Of a stretch of 6,933 bases of DNA, positions 1 to 6,252 are shown one piece after another. A program made the translations under genes and the position numbers. A model generated the notes under the pieces. It ran no database searches. It saw nothing but the letters and a program-made list of their open reading frames with translations, and was not told where the DNA came from. Each line of letters begins with the position of its first letter. The stretch's first letter is position 1. Origin of the DNA: Alphaproteobacteria bacterium (GTDB taxonomy: Bacteria > Pseudomonadota > Alphaproteobacteria > Micavibrionales > UBA1664); NCBI GenBank assembly GCA_018969935.1, contig JAGWXJ010000097.1, forward strand, positions 1 to 6,933, read 5' to 3'.

Positions 1-1
1 G

Positions 2-1273
2 GACAGCCGCGAGGAACTGCTGGCTTTTTATAATGATATCCAGACCAAACGCGCTGCGCTTGCCTATGACATTGACGGTATTGTTTACAAGGTTGATGAC
101 CTCGGGTTGCAGGAGCGCCTCGGGTTCGTATCGCGTGCGCCGCGTTGGGCGGTGGCCCACAAATTCCCTGCCGAGAAGGCTTTTACGAAGGTACGCGATA
201 TCATCATCCAAGTCGGTCGTACGGGCACGCTTACGCCAGTGGCCGAACTTGAGCCCGTCAACGTAGGCGGGGTCATGGTATCCCGCGCGACATTGCACAA
301 CGAGGACGAGATTGCCCGCAAGGATGTGCGTGTGGGCGACACCGTTATCATACAACGCGCGGGGGATGTGATACCGCAGGTGCTGGGCTATCTGGCCGAG
401 CAGCGCCCGCAGGATGCCAAGCCTTTTATATTCCCCGACAAATGCCCTGTTTGCGGATCATCGGCCATACGCGAGGAAGGCGAGGTTGCGCGGCGTTGCA
501 CGGGTGGCCTGATATGTGCCGCGCAGGCAACCGAACGCCTGAGGCATTTTGTTTCACGCGGGGCCATGGATATTGATGGTATGGGTGAGCGCATCATTCA
601 GCAATTCTGGGATGAGGGGCTGGTACGTACGCCAGCCGATATCTTCAGGCTTGAGGAGCGCGATAAAAACAGCCTGACACCTTTGCGCGCGCGCATGGGG
701 TGGGGCGAACAATCGGCCCGCAACTTGTATGATGCGATTGCCGCGCGCAGGGAAGTGCCGCTAGATAAGTTCATCTATGCGCTTGGGATAAGGCAAGTGG
801 GCGAGGCGACGGCCAAAAAACTGGCGGCGCATTACCTGACAATCGAGGCCCTGCAGATTGCGATGGCGCAAGCGGTCGATGAAAACGGCGAGGTATATGC
901 CGATTTGCTTTCGATAGAAGATATCGGCCCGAGTGTTGCCGATGACCTGATCGCGTTTTTCAACGAGCCGCATAACCGCGAGATGTTATCGGATTTGCTG
1001 ATGTACGTGACGCCTGCAGCGTTTGTGCCGGTCGATGTATCGGGTAGCAAGGTTGCGGGTAAAACCGTAGTGTTTACCGGAAGCCTTGCAAAACTGACGC
1101 GGGATGAAGCCAAGGCACAAGCCGAGCGTATGGGGGCCAAGGTATCGGGCAGCGTATCAGGAAAGACGGATTACGTTGTGGCGGGCGAGGACGCGGGTTC
1201 CAAGCTTAAGAAGGCGCGCGAGCTGGGCGTAACGGTGCTTACCGAAGACGAGTGGCTGGCGCTGATAGCCTAG
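2..1273 (+). CDS. ligA: NAD-dependent DNA ligase LigA, C-terminal part (5' truncated by window edge)
   Basis: LigA seals nicks in duplex DNA in the cytoplasm, using NAD+ to form an enzyme-AMP intermediate, in replication and repair. The frame is open from the left edge, giving 423 codons before a TAG stop; family members are about 670-720 residues, so roughly the first 250-300 are missing, including the adenylated lysine (KxDG motif). Visible parts in fragment numbering: nucleotidyltransferase motif IV DIDGIVYK at 23-30, motif V WAVAHKFP at 49-56, an OB fold at about 60-130, and a four-cysteine zinc finger (Cys148, Cys151, Cys166, Cys172). Helix-hairpin-helix repeats follow (around DIDGMGERI, ALGIRQVGEA and IEDIGPSVAD), then a C-terminal BRCT domain at about 349-423 with the GKTVVFTG start and the final W of DEWLAL. 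The domain order is complete and intact. A TTG at 107 can be read as a start but lies inside the conserved domain. The gene converges with a small minus-strand gene and the two stop codons overlap. Identification is very secure. Confidence 0.97.
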   Translation, partial: DSREELLAFYNDIQTKRAALAYDIDGIVYKVDDLGLQERLGFVSRAPRWAVAHKFPAEKAFTKVRDIIIQVGRTGTLTPVAELEPVNVGGVMVSRATLHNEDEIARKDVRVGDTVIIQRAGDVIPQVLGYLAEQRPQDAKPFIFPDKCPVCGSSAIREEGEVARRCTGGLICAAQATERLRHFVSRGAMDIDGMGERIIQQFWDEGLVRTPADIFRLEERDKNSLTPLRARMGWGEQSARNLYDAIAARREVPLDKFIYALGIRQVGEATAKKLAAHYLTIEALQIAMAQAVDENGEVYADLLSIEDIGPSVADDLIAFFNEPHNREMLSDLLMYVTPAAFVPVDVSGSKVAGKTVVFTGSLAKLTRDEAKAQAERMGAKVSGSVSGKTDYVVAGEDAGSKLKKARELGVTVLTEDEWLALIA

Positions 1274-1488
1274 ATTTTTTTGCGCAGTTCGTTCAGTTTT
1301 TCCATTGCGGCTTCGTATTCGGCCGTGAAGTCACGGCGCTCAACGAAACCTTTGCCGCCTGCCTTGCGTGTCAGTGACGCTTCAAGGGCGTTGTTCAGGA
1401 GTTCGGCAATCTTGAGGTCCTTTTGCTCGAGCGCGAGCATAAGGGCATAGAGGATACGATCGGACAGTCTTTTGAATTGCATAGCCAT
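1270..1488 (-). CDS. Small conserved-looking helical protein of unknown function (72 aa)
   Basis: This gene encodes a 72-residue charged protein that I do not assign to a named family. It begins MAMQFKRLSDRILYALMLAL and is predicted to be almost all helical: an amphipathic helix at about 5-20, a second at 23-40 (KDLKIAELLNNALEASLTRK), a glycine turn (AGGKG, 43-47) and a third helix at about 55-71 rich in Glu and Lys. There is no signal peptide, membrane segment or cysteine, so it should be cytosolic. The frame can be extended to a TTG at 1524, but those 12 codons (QSLGGRCKLCV...) do not look like the rest and have no ribosome binding site, so ATG 1488 was chosen; ATG 1482 is a further alternative. 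Neither ATG has a clear Shine-Dalgarno sequence. The stop codon overlaps the ligA stop on the other strand. Reality as a gene is supported by the coherent helical composition and by its filling the gap exactly; function is unknown. Confidence 0.72.
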   Translation of the reverse strand: MAMQFKRLSDRILYALMLALEQKDLKIAELLNNALEASLTRKAGGKGFVERRDFTAEYEAAMEKLNELRKKI

Positions 1489-1495
1489 GACGCAG

Positions 1496-1524
1496 AGTTT
1501 ACACCGCCCCCCAAGGCTTTGCAA
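1496..1524 (-). promoter_or_regulatory. Candidate promoter of the 72-aa gene, possibly leaderless
   Basis: On the minus strand TTGCAA (1524-1519) is followed after exactly 17 bases by TAAACT (1501-1496). Each hexamer matches the sigma-70 consensus at 4 of 6 positions. The predicted start of transcription falls within a base or so of ATG 1488, which would give a leaderless message and would fit the absence of a Shine-Dalgarno sequence. The hexamers are weak, so this is only a candidate. Confidence 0.25.
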
Positions 1525-1549
1525 TAAACCGTAAAATGTGTGCAGACGC

Positions 1550-2122
1550 CTATTTGTAATCTACGCGGGCAAAGGCAATACGCGGGATATTGCGGCCAGG
1601 GAATTTGCCATCCTTGAGGGCGATGCTCCAGCCTGTAAACCCTTCGGTCACCGTAACCTTGCCGTGTTCGCCGCAGGCGGTTTCAGTCGCGACCTTCCAG
1701 ATAAGCCCCAAGCGCCAATCCTGCCCGATGGTGCGGACTAGTTTTTTGTGGAGCCGGGCATTTGCGTTACCGGAAAAGTAAGTCGAGATGTTGTAAAGGT
1801 ACCCAAAAGCTTTCGAGCGGGGACTGTATGTCATGAGTGCGGCCATATCGGCCAGTGCGCGCAGGCGCGGGAAGCGGGCTGTTTGCCAGTAAATCACTTC
1901 GATTTCGGGTTTAATCTCGCCTTTGTCTTCGGCTTGTTCGGCAGCCCAGTCACGCCGTGGTTGAGCAATACGGCGGGCCCATTTTTCGTTGTAGGCAATG
2001 ACATCGGCGAACTGCGTTTTGATGGCGGCATCCACATCGAAAGGGCCGTTGCGTTTTACAAGCTCGCGGAACATGGCGCGCAGCGTGTGGCTATCGTTTT
2101 CGGGTGTTTCGATTTCGGACAT
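1550..2122 (-). CDS. Hypothetical soluble protein (190 aa), family not recognised
   Basis: This gene encodes a 190-residue protein that I cannot assign to a family. The N-terminal 70 residues are polar and probably helical (ETPENDSHTLRAMFRELVKR, then KWARRIAQPRRDW and a charged AEQAEDKGEIKPE linker). The middle (about 74-147) is rich in aromatic and basic residues (IYWQTARFPRLRAL, FGYLYNISTYF, QDWRLGLIWKV). The C-terminal 40 residues look like beta strands (GKVTVTEGFTGWSIALKDGK) and end in ARVDYK. There is no signal peptide or membrane span, and the single cysteine is Cys150. ATG 2122 is chosen because it has an AGG-containing ribosome site a few bases upstream (GGCAGGCC then AAA) and lies about 25 bases after a plausible promoter start; upstream in-frame starts (2161, 2233) would overlap that promoter or the preceding hydrolase gene. 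It is 49 bp downstream of the hydrolase gene on the same strand, so read-through from the pnt operon is also possible. Being a gene is likely; its role is unknown. Confidence 0.82.
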   Translation of the reverse strand: MSEIETPENDSHTLRAMFRELVKRNGPFDVDAAIKTQFADVIAYNEKWARRIAQPRRDWAAEQAEDKGEIKPEIEVIYWQTARFPRLRALADMAALMTYSPRSKAFGYLYNISTYFSGNANARLHKKLVRTIGQDWRLGLIWKVATETACGEHGKVTVTEGFTGWSIALKDGKFPGRNIPRIAFARVDYK

Positions 2123-2152
2123 TTTGGCCTGCCTGTTTTGTAAGACAGACCG

Positions 2153-2180
2153 ATTATGCATAGTAATATACTTATGTAAA
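2153..2180 (-). promoter_or_regulatory. Candidate sigma-70 promoter for the 190-aa gene
   Basis: On the minus strand TTTACA (2180-2175, 5 of 6 matches to TTGACA) is followed by a 16-base AT-rich spacer and CATAAT (2158-2153, 5 of 6 matches to TATAAT). The predicted transcript would start near 2146, about 24 bases before the chosen ATG at 2122. The -35 box overlaps the last codons and stop of the upstream hydrolase gene. This is the best promoter-like sequence noticed in the window. Confidence 0.5.
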
Positions 2181-3143
2181 GGCGGGCTGCGGTTGTTCCC
2201 TGAAACCGAGATATTTGGCTGTAAAGGCATCAAAGCCCTGCCAGAAGCGGGCCCTGAATTCCTCTTTTTCCATCAGCACCTCATGCAGGGAGCCGGTTAT
2301 TTCCACCAGCTCAACGTTTGGCATGTGGTTGACGCCAAAGCGGGTTGCCGCGTTTGAAACAATCATCTCGCGCGAGGGCATGGCAACGAAAAGCGGTGTC
2401 GTTACTTGCGAGAGCCACGCTGGGTCCTGTGTGAACCTGTTGGATGCAAGCGCCGTGCGCACCCAATTGAAAGTTAGGCCACCCATACGAAGGGAAGGAT
2501 TTTCAACCTGATGGCGGATCTGGATTTCGCGGCGGGTTTTATCGGATGTCAGCAAGTTCAGATTGGCGGTGAAGCGCGCGAGGCTCCAAGGACCGTAACC
2601 GAAAACGTAGTGCTCGCTCCAGCCCATTTTGCAAGCCGCCTCGGCAGTCATACGGGCGGGGCCCTGCATCAGAACAGGCAGATTGATGTTGAACATGGGC
2701 GCTGTCAGCGCTGCGCATTTGAAGGCGTCGCGAACGTCGTGCATGATACGCAAGGCGATGTGGCCACCCATGGAATGCCCCAAGACGATGCGTGGCAGGA
2801 TCGCCAGCGCGGGGATTTCAGAAAGTGCGGCGAGGTATGCCCTTGCATCTTCGACATCAAGTGAAAAATCATCGTGGTGGCGTTTATCGTGGTCGGGCAA
2901 GTGGCGCCATGACAGGCCTTGGCCGCGCCAATCGATGACGGCTACCGCGAAACCGCGATCCATGAGGTCGTGTGCGGTTTCGAAGTATTTTTCGCAATAT
3001 TCGGACAGGCCCGGGAAGATAACGCAAAGCGCGCGGACGCCTTTAGGGGCAACCCAGCCAAAACGCAACGATTGATCTTCACGCGGGGTGACTTGGGCCC
3101 ACTGCCAGCCATCCGGCTTTTGGAAACGGCTTGCGATATCCAC
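2172..3143 (-). CDS. Alpha/beta-hydrolase, monoacylglycerol lipase / lysophospholipase-like (323 aa)
   Basis: This is a serine hydrolase of the alpha/beta fold, closest in pattern to the hydrolase_4 / PldB / monoacylglycerol lipase group, which cleaves fatty-acyl esters of glycerides or lysophospholipids. Visible motifs: the oxyanion-hole segment FPGLSEYCEKY (43-53), DWRGQGLS (71-78), and the nucleophile elbow GHSMGG with Ser124. A cap region covers about 150-240, and the catalytic histidine is His287 in GSLHEVLME. Where relatives usually have the catalytic Asp (D-x-I-V), this protein has Glu259 in SREMIVSN. No signal peptide or membrane span is seen, so it is probably cytosolic or loosely membrane-associated. 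The length is normal for the group. The start is GTG at 3143, whose G is the last base of the pntB TAG stop; AAGG lies 10 bases upstream inside pntB. The arrangement implies translational coupling and membership of the pnt operon. The fold is secure, the substrate unknown. Confidence 0.92.
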   Translation of the reverse strand: MDIASRFQKPDGWQWAQVTPREDQSLRFGWVAPKGVRALCVIFPGLSEYCEKYFETAHDLMDRGFAVAVIDWRGQGLSWRHLPDHDKRHHDDFSLDVEDARAYLAALSEIPALAILPRIVLGHSMGGHIALRIMHDVRDAFKCAALTAPMFNINLPVLMQGPARMTAEAACKMGWSEHYVFGYGPWSLARFTANLNLLTSDKTRREIQIRHQVENPSLRMGGLTFNWVRTALASNRFTQDPAWLSQVTTPLFVAMPSREMIVSNAATRFGVNHMPNVELVEITGSLHEVLMEKEEFRARFWQGFDAFTAKYLGFREQPQPAFT

Positions 3144-4537
3144 TATTCAAGAGCCTTGATGATGTCCTCGGCCATTTTTTTGGCGTCACCCAGAAGCATC
3201 ATCGTGTTGTCGTTGAAGAACAGCGGGTTGTCGACGCCTGCATAACCGGTGCCAAGCGAGCGTTTGACGAACAAGACTGTTTTTGCCTTTTCGACATCCA
3301 GAATGGGCATGCCGTAAATGGGCGATTTGGGATCTGTTTTAGCGGCAGGGTTGGTGATGTCGTTGGCGCCGATGACGAAGGCAACATCGGTTTGAGCGAA
3401 ATCGCGGTTGATGTCCTCGAGTTCAAGCACTTCATCGTAGGGGACATTGGCTTCGGCCAACAGCACGTTCATGTGGCCGGGCATACGGCCAGCCACGGGG
3501 TGGATGGCGTAACGCACCTGCACACCTTCATGCTTCAGAACGTCGGCCATTTCACGCAGGGCGTGCTGGGCTTGCGCGACAGCCATGCCATAGCCAGGGA
3601 TGATGATGACGGAGGATGCGTTTTTGAGGATGAACGCGGCATCATCGGCCGAGCCAACCTTAACCGGTTTGTCACCGCCAACGGCTGCTGCTGCCGTTGC
3701 GGCATCGCCACCGAACCCGCCAAGAAGGACGCTGAGGAACGAACGGTTCATGCCCTTGCACATGATGTAGGAAAGGATGGCGCCCGAGGCACCTACCAAT
3801 GCGCCTACAATGATCAGCAGCGGGTTTTGCAGCGTAAAGCCGATGCCTGCGGCTGCCCAGCCGGAGTAGGAGTTGAGCATGGATACGATGACCGGCATAT
3901 CGGCGCCGCCGATGGGCACGATAAGCGTAATGCCAAGCACGAGGGCTACCGCGATTATGGCGAAGAACACGATATCCCACTCCGTTGCGCACAAGGCGAG
4001 GAGGAGAAGGAGGAGCGCACCGCCCAATGCCGCGTTGAGGAGGTGCTGGCCTGCGAATGTCATTGGCTTGCCGGAGATAAGCCCCTGCAATTTGCCGAAA
4101 GCGACTACGGAGCCCGTGAAGGTAATGGCACCGATGGCGGCACCCAAGCCCATTTCAATGAGGGAGTTGAGTGCGATGGTGCCACGAGCGCCGATGCCGT
4201 AAGCCAGCGGGTTGTAGAACGCCGCGAGCGAAATGAACACGGCAGCAAGGCCAACGAGCGAGTGGAAGGCGGCCATGAGCTGTGGCAGGGCCGTCATCTC
4301 GACTTTTTTGGCGATAATGGCACCGACGGAGCCGCCGACCATAATGCCGACGATGGGCAGAAACACGCCATCAACGCTTTTGAGCGCGAAGGTGGTTGCG
4401 ATGGCGATGGCCATACCGCCCATGCCGTAGAGCACGCCCGTACGCGCGGTTTCAGGGCCTGAAAGGCCGCGCAGCGCCATAATGAAACATACGCCTGATA
4501 CGAGATAGAGAAGGGATGAGAGAGGATCGAGTGCCAT
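3143..4537 (-). CDS. pntB: NAD(P) transhydrogenase beta subunit PntB (464 aa)
   Basis: PntB is the inner-membrane subunit of the proton-translocating transhydrogenase, carrying most of the proton channel (domain II) and the NADP(H)-binding domain III. The protein is 464 residues, the usual length. The first about 260 residues form a series of hydrophobic helices, with His92 in AAFHSLVGLAAV and Asp213 in GGADMPVIVSMLNSYSGW; these match the conserved histidine and aspartate linked to proton translocation in the E. coli enzyme. After an Ala/Gly-rich hinge (about 273-290), domain III shows the nucleotide motif GYGMAVAQAQ (315-324), HPVAGRMPGHMNVLLAEA (346-363), GANDITNPAA (390-399) and KRSLGTGYAG (425-434), all expected for NADP(H) binding. 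ATG 4537 lies 2 bases after the pntAB stop with purine-rich GAAG upstream. The 3' end overlaps the hydrolase start by one base. All key residues are present, so it should be functional. Confidence 0.98.
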   Translation of the reverse strand: MALDPLSSLLYLVSGVCFIMALRGLSGPETARTGVLYGMGGMAIAIATTFALKSVDGVFLPIVGIMVGGSVGAIIAKKVEMTALPQLMAAFHSLVGLAAVFISLAAFYNPLAYGIGARGTIALNSLIEMGLGAAIGAITFTGSVVAFGKLQGLISGKPMTFAGQHLLNAALGGALLLLLLALCATEWDIVFFAIIAVALVLGITLIVPIGGADMPVIVSMLNSYSGWAAAGIGFTLQNPLLIIVGALVGASGAILSYIMCKGMNRSFLSVLLGGFGGDAATAAAAVGGDKPVKVGSADDAAFILKNASSVIIIPGYGMAVAQAQHALREMADVLKHEGVQVRYAIHPVAGRMPGHMNVLLAEANVPYDEVLELEDINRDFAQTDVAFVIGANDITNPAAKTDPKSPIYGMPILDVEKAKTVLFVKRSLGTGYAGVDNPLFFNDNTMMLLGDAKKMAEDIIKALE

Positions 4538-4539
4538 GG

Positions 4540-4959
4540 TTATTTCTTCGCCTCTTTACGCTTGAACATGGAGAGCATGCGGCGGGTAATGAGGAAGCCG
4601 CCGAAAATATTGACCGATGCGAGGATGACCGCAAGGAAACCGAGAAGGGTCGAGAACCAATACCCTTCCTCGGGTGCGGCTGCGATGATGGCGCCGACAA
4701 TGACCACCGACGAAATTGCGTTGGTAATGCCCATAAGCGGCGAGTGCAGCGCGGGCGTTACGCGCCAGACAACGTAGTACCCCACGAAGCAGGCAAGTAC
4801 GAAGATGGTTATACCCATCATGAGGAAGGTGCCGTGCGTATCACCGCCCTGTGCGGCCTGAAGCGAGATGTTGCCCGCCAGCGTTGTTAAGTCCTGTGCA
4901 AGATCGGCTGAGCGCATGGCTAGGTCCCGGGCGTCGTTGACGAGAAGTTCGGATGACAT
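4540..4959 (-). CDS. pntAB: NAD(P) transhydrogenase alpha subunit, membrane part PntAB (139 aa)
   Basis: This is the short membrane subunit that supplies the first part of domain II. In E. coli it is fused to the NAD-binding part; here it is a separate gene, as in R. rubrum and many alphaproteobacteria. The protein has a polar, helical N-terminal stretch of about 42 residues (DARDLAMRSADLAQDL...), then three hydrophobic segments at about 45-65, 80-95 and 101-123. Family signatures are FVGYYVVWRVTPALHSPLMG (58-77), TNAISSVVIVGA (79-90) and LASVNIFGGFLITRRML (113-129), followed by a basic tail (KRKEAKK). ATG 4959 is preferred over the in-frame GTG 4968 because the AGG ribosome site falls exactly at 4970-4968, overlapping that GTG and lying 8 bases before the ATG. 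The gap to pntAA is 22 bp and to pntB 2 bp, so the three are co-transcribed. Confidence 0.97.
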   Translation of the reverse strand: MSSELLVNDARDLAMRSADLAQDLTTLAGNISLQAAQGGDTHGTFLMMGITIFVLACFVGYYVVWRVTPALHSPLMGITNAISSVVIVGAIIAAAPEEGYWFSTLLGFLAVILASVNIFGGFLITRRMLSMFKRKEAKK

Positions 4960-4967
4960 GTTTCGCA

Positions 4968-4970
4968 CCT
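4968..4970 (-). promoter_or_regulatory. Ribosome binding site deciding the pntAB start
   Basis: The minus strand reads AACAGGTGCGAAAC before ATG 4959. AGG at 4970-4968 is 8 bases from that ATG. The in-frame GTG at 4968-4966 begins inside this AGG, so it cannot use it and is unlikely to be the start. Confidence 0.6.
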
Positions 4971-4981
4971 GTTTTACTTAA

Positions 4982-6133
4982 TTATTTCTTTTTGGGTTCG
5001 GATTGCAGCAGCGGGTGAACCGGCTTGCCGTTGTGCACTAGGGTGAAGCCTTTGACGATTTCATCCTCGAAATCGAATTTCAGCTCGGTTTTCTCCTTAC
5101 CCAGCATGAGGGTGAGGATGTTGAGCATGTTCTTGGCGTAAAGTTGTGACGAGTCGACAGGAATACGCGCGGGCAGATTGCTGTGGCCGATGATGGTCAC
5201 GCCGTGCTTTACAACCGTTTTGTCTTTTTCTGACAGCGGGCAGTTGCCGCCCTGTTCCACGGCCATGTCGATGATGACGGAGCCTGCCTTCATGGTCTTG
5301 ACCATATCTTCCGTCACGAGGATGGGGGCGGGGCGGCCCGGGATGAGGGCCGTCGTAATAACGATATCCTGCTTTTTGATGGTTTCGGCTACCAGTTCGG
5401 CCTGCTTGCGTTTGTAGTCATCCGACATTTCCTTGGCGTAGCCGCCTTTGGTTTCGGCTTCCTTGGTTTCGTCGGACTGGACCATCACGAAGGTAGCGCC
5501 CAAGCTTTCAACCTGTTCCTTGGCGGCGGGGCGGACATCGGTTGCGGATACAACGGCGCCCAAGCGGCGTGCCGTTGCAATGGCCTGAAGGCCTGCAACG
5601 CCTGCACCCATGATAAACGCCTTGGCGGGGGCCACGGTGCCGGCCGCCGTCATCATCATGGGGAAGGCGCGGCCATAAGCGGCGGTTGCTTCTATTACGG
5701 CGCGGTAGCCTGCGAGGTTGGCTTGTGAAGAGAGTACGTCCATCGACTGCGCGCGGGAAATGCGCGGCACCAGTTCAAGTGATACGGCTGATGTTTTGCG
5801 TTTTTCGAAGGAGGGTTGGATAGACGAGAACGCATAGGGCTGGAGAAGGCCAAGAAGGGTTGCGCCTTCCTTCATTTTATCCAGCACGCCTGTTTCGGGG
5901 CGCTGTACGCATAGTACGATATCCGCTTCCTTCAGGCCGGCATTGGCGTCTTTTACAATTTTTGCGCCTGCTGCCGTGTACGCGTCATCGGACTGGGCGG
6001 CATTGAGGCCTGCGCCTGTTTCGACGAGTATTTGCGCACCCATTGCGGCCAGTTTTTTGACCGTGTCGGGCGTGGCGGCCACGCGGGTTTCAAGGTTTGC
6101 GGTTTCTTTCAGGATGAAGATTGTCAGAGCCAC
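4982..6133 (-). CDS. pntAA: NAD(P) transhydrogenase alpha subunit, NAD(H)-binding part PntAA (383 aa)
   Basis: PntAA is the soluble domain I of the transhydrogenase. It docks on the cytoplasmic face of the membrane subunits and passes hydride from NADH to NADP+ bound in PntB. The 383-residue product is close to the R. rubrum protein in length. Features: an N-terminal alanine-dehydrogenase-like region with ETRVAATPDTVKKL (15-28), the conserved loop RISRAQSMDVLSSQANLAGY (124-143; Gln129 and Asp132 correspond to nucleotide-contacting residues of the family), and FPMMMTAAGTVAPAKA. The Rossmann motif GAGVAGL (176-182) is followed by acidic Asp199 in ATDVRPA, then VESLGATFV, GGYAKEMSDDY, TTALIPGRPAPIL, and VEQGGNCPL (292-300). 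The frame extends to a GTG at 6172, but the extra 13 residues (MRSINHNNPKVRS) are not part of the family and have no spaced ribosome site. GTG 6133 has AAGG 8 bases upstream and begins MALTIFILKE, matching the usual start. It is first gene of the operon; a lone TAA separates it from pntAB by 22 bp. Confidence 0.97.
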   Translation of the reverse strand: MALTIFILKETANLETRVAATPDTVKKLAAMGAQILVETGAGLNAAQSDDAYTAAGAKIVKDANAGLKEADIVLCVQRPETGVLDKMKEGATLLGLLQPYAFSSIQPSFEKRKTSAVSLELVPRISRAQSMDVLSSQANLAGYRAVIEATAAYGRAFPMMMTAAGTVAPAKAFIMGAGVAGLQAIATARRLGAVVSATDVRPAAKEQVESLGATFVMVQSDETKEAETKGGYAKEMSDDYKRKQAELVAETIKKQDIVITTALIPGRPAPILVTEDMVKTMKAGSVIIDMAVEQGGNCPLSEKDKTVVKHGVTIIGHSNLPARIPVDSSQLYAKNMLNILTLMLGKEKTELKFDFEDEIVKGFTLVHNGKPVHPLLQSEPKKK

Positions 6134-6141
6134 GGAACGGA

Positions 6142-6145
6142 CCTT
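6142..6145 (-). promoter_or_regulatory. Ribosome binding site deciding the pntAA GTG start
   Basis: AAGG on the minus strand at 6145-6142 lies 8 bases before GTG 6133. The other possible GTG at 6172 has only an AGG directly abutting it (GGGCAGG then GTG), which is too close to work as a Shine-Dalgarno site. This, plus family alignment, fixes the start at 6133. Confidence 0.6.
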
Positions 6146-6200
6146 GGGATTGTTATGGTTGATGCTTCGCACCCTGCCCGAAATAACCCAAGTTGTGAAG

Positions 6201-6220
6201 CGTAAATCACTGTTTTTACG
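6201..6220. promoter_or_regulatory. Inverted repeat CGTAAA-N8-TTTACG in the pntAA/tolC divergent region
   Basis: A perfect 6-bp inverted repeat with an 8-bp spacer lies near the centre of the 148-bp region between the divergent pntAA and TolC-family genes. It is about 67 bp upstream of the pntAA start and about 60 bp upstream of the tolC-like start. The symmetry and location suggest a binding site for a dimeric regulator acting on either gene, but the arms are short and no regulator gene is nearby. No T-run follows it on either strand, so it is not an intrinsic terminator. No convincing pntAA promoter was found in this region; TTTACG on the minus strand could be a -35 box, but it has no good -10 partner at normal spacing. 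Confidence 0.3.
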
Positions 6221-6223
6221 TGC

Positions 6224-6252
6224 TTGTTCTATTGCCTTAATTCCGTTATGTT
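6224..6252 (+). promoter_or_regulatory. Candidate promoter of the TolC-family gene
   Basis: TTGTTC (6224-6229) and TATGTT (6247-6252) are separated by 17 bases, a standard sigma-70 spacing; the hexamers match consensus at 4 and 4 of 6 positions. The predicted start of transcription is near 6259, about 23 bases before the ATG at 6282. It is a weak candidate, supported mainly by position and spacing. Confidence 0.3.

Noticed and set aside
85..1140. Minus-strand open frames inside ligA
   Set aside because: They lie entirely antisense to conserved ligase domains, and their Ser/Arg-rich translations look like frame shadows.
1254..1281. Possible intrinsic terminator after ligA (GGCT...AGCC followed by seven Ts)
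   Set aside because: The stem is only 4 bp with a 9-base loop, and the T-run is explained by the Lys-Lys-Ile codons at the end of the convergent small gene. It is too weak to annotate.
1748..2864. Several plus-strand open frames of about 100-130 codons across the hydrolase and 190-aa genes
   Set aside because: They overlap each other and better minus-strand genes, have no ribosome sites, and show no recognisable domain. They arise from few stop codons in moderately GC-rich coding DNA.
3994..4015. Purine-rich GGAGGAGAAGGAGGAG-like tract within pntB
   Set aside because: It is the complement of a run of leucine codons in a transmembrane helix (residues about 175-180 of PntB), so it needs no separate explanation such as a repeat or binding site.
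3131..4462. A 443-codon open frame on the plus strand opposite pntB
   Set aside because: It is the antisense shadow of pntB. Its translation is an unnatural mix rich in Gly, Asp, His, Glu and Cys with no fold-like pattern, while the minus strand encodes an unmistakable PntB over the same bases.
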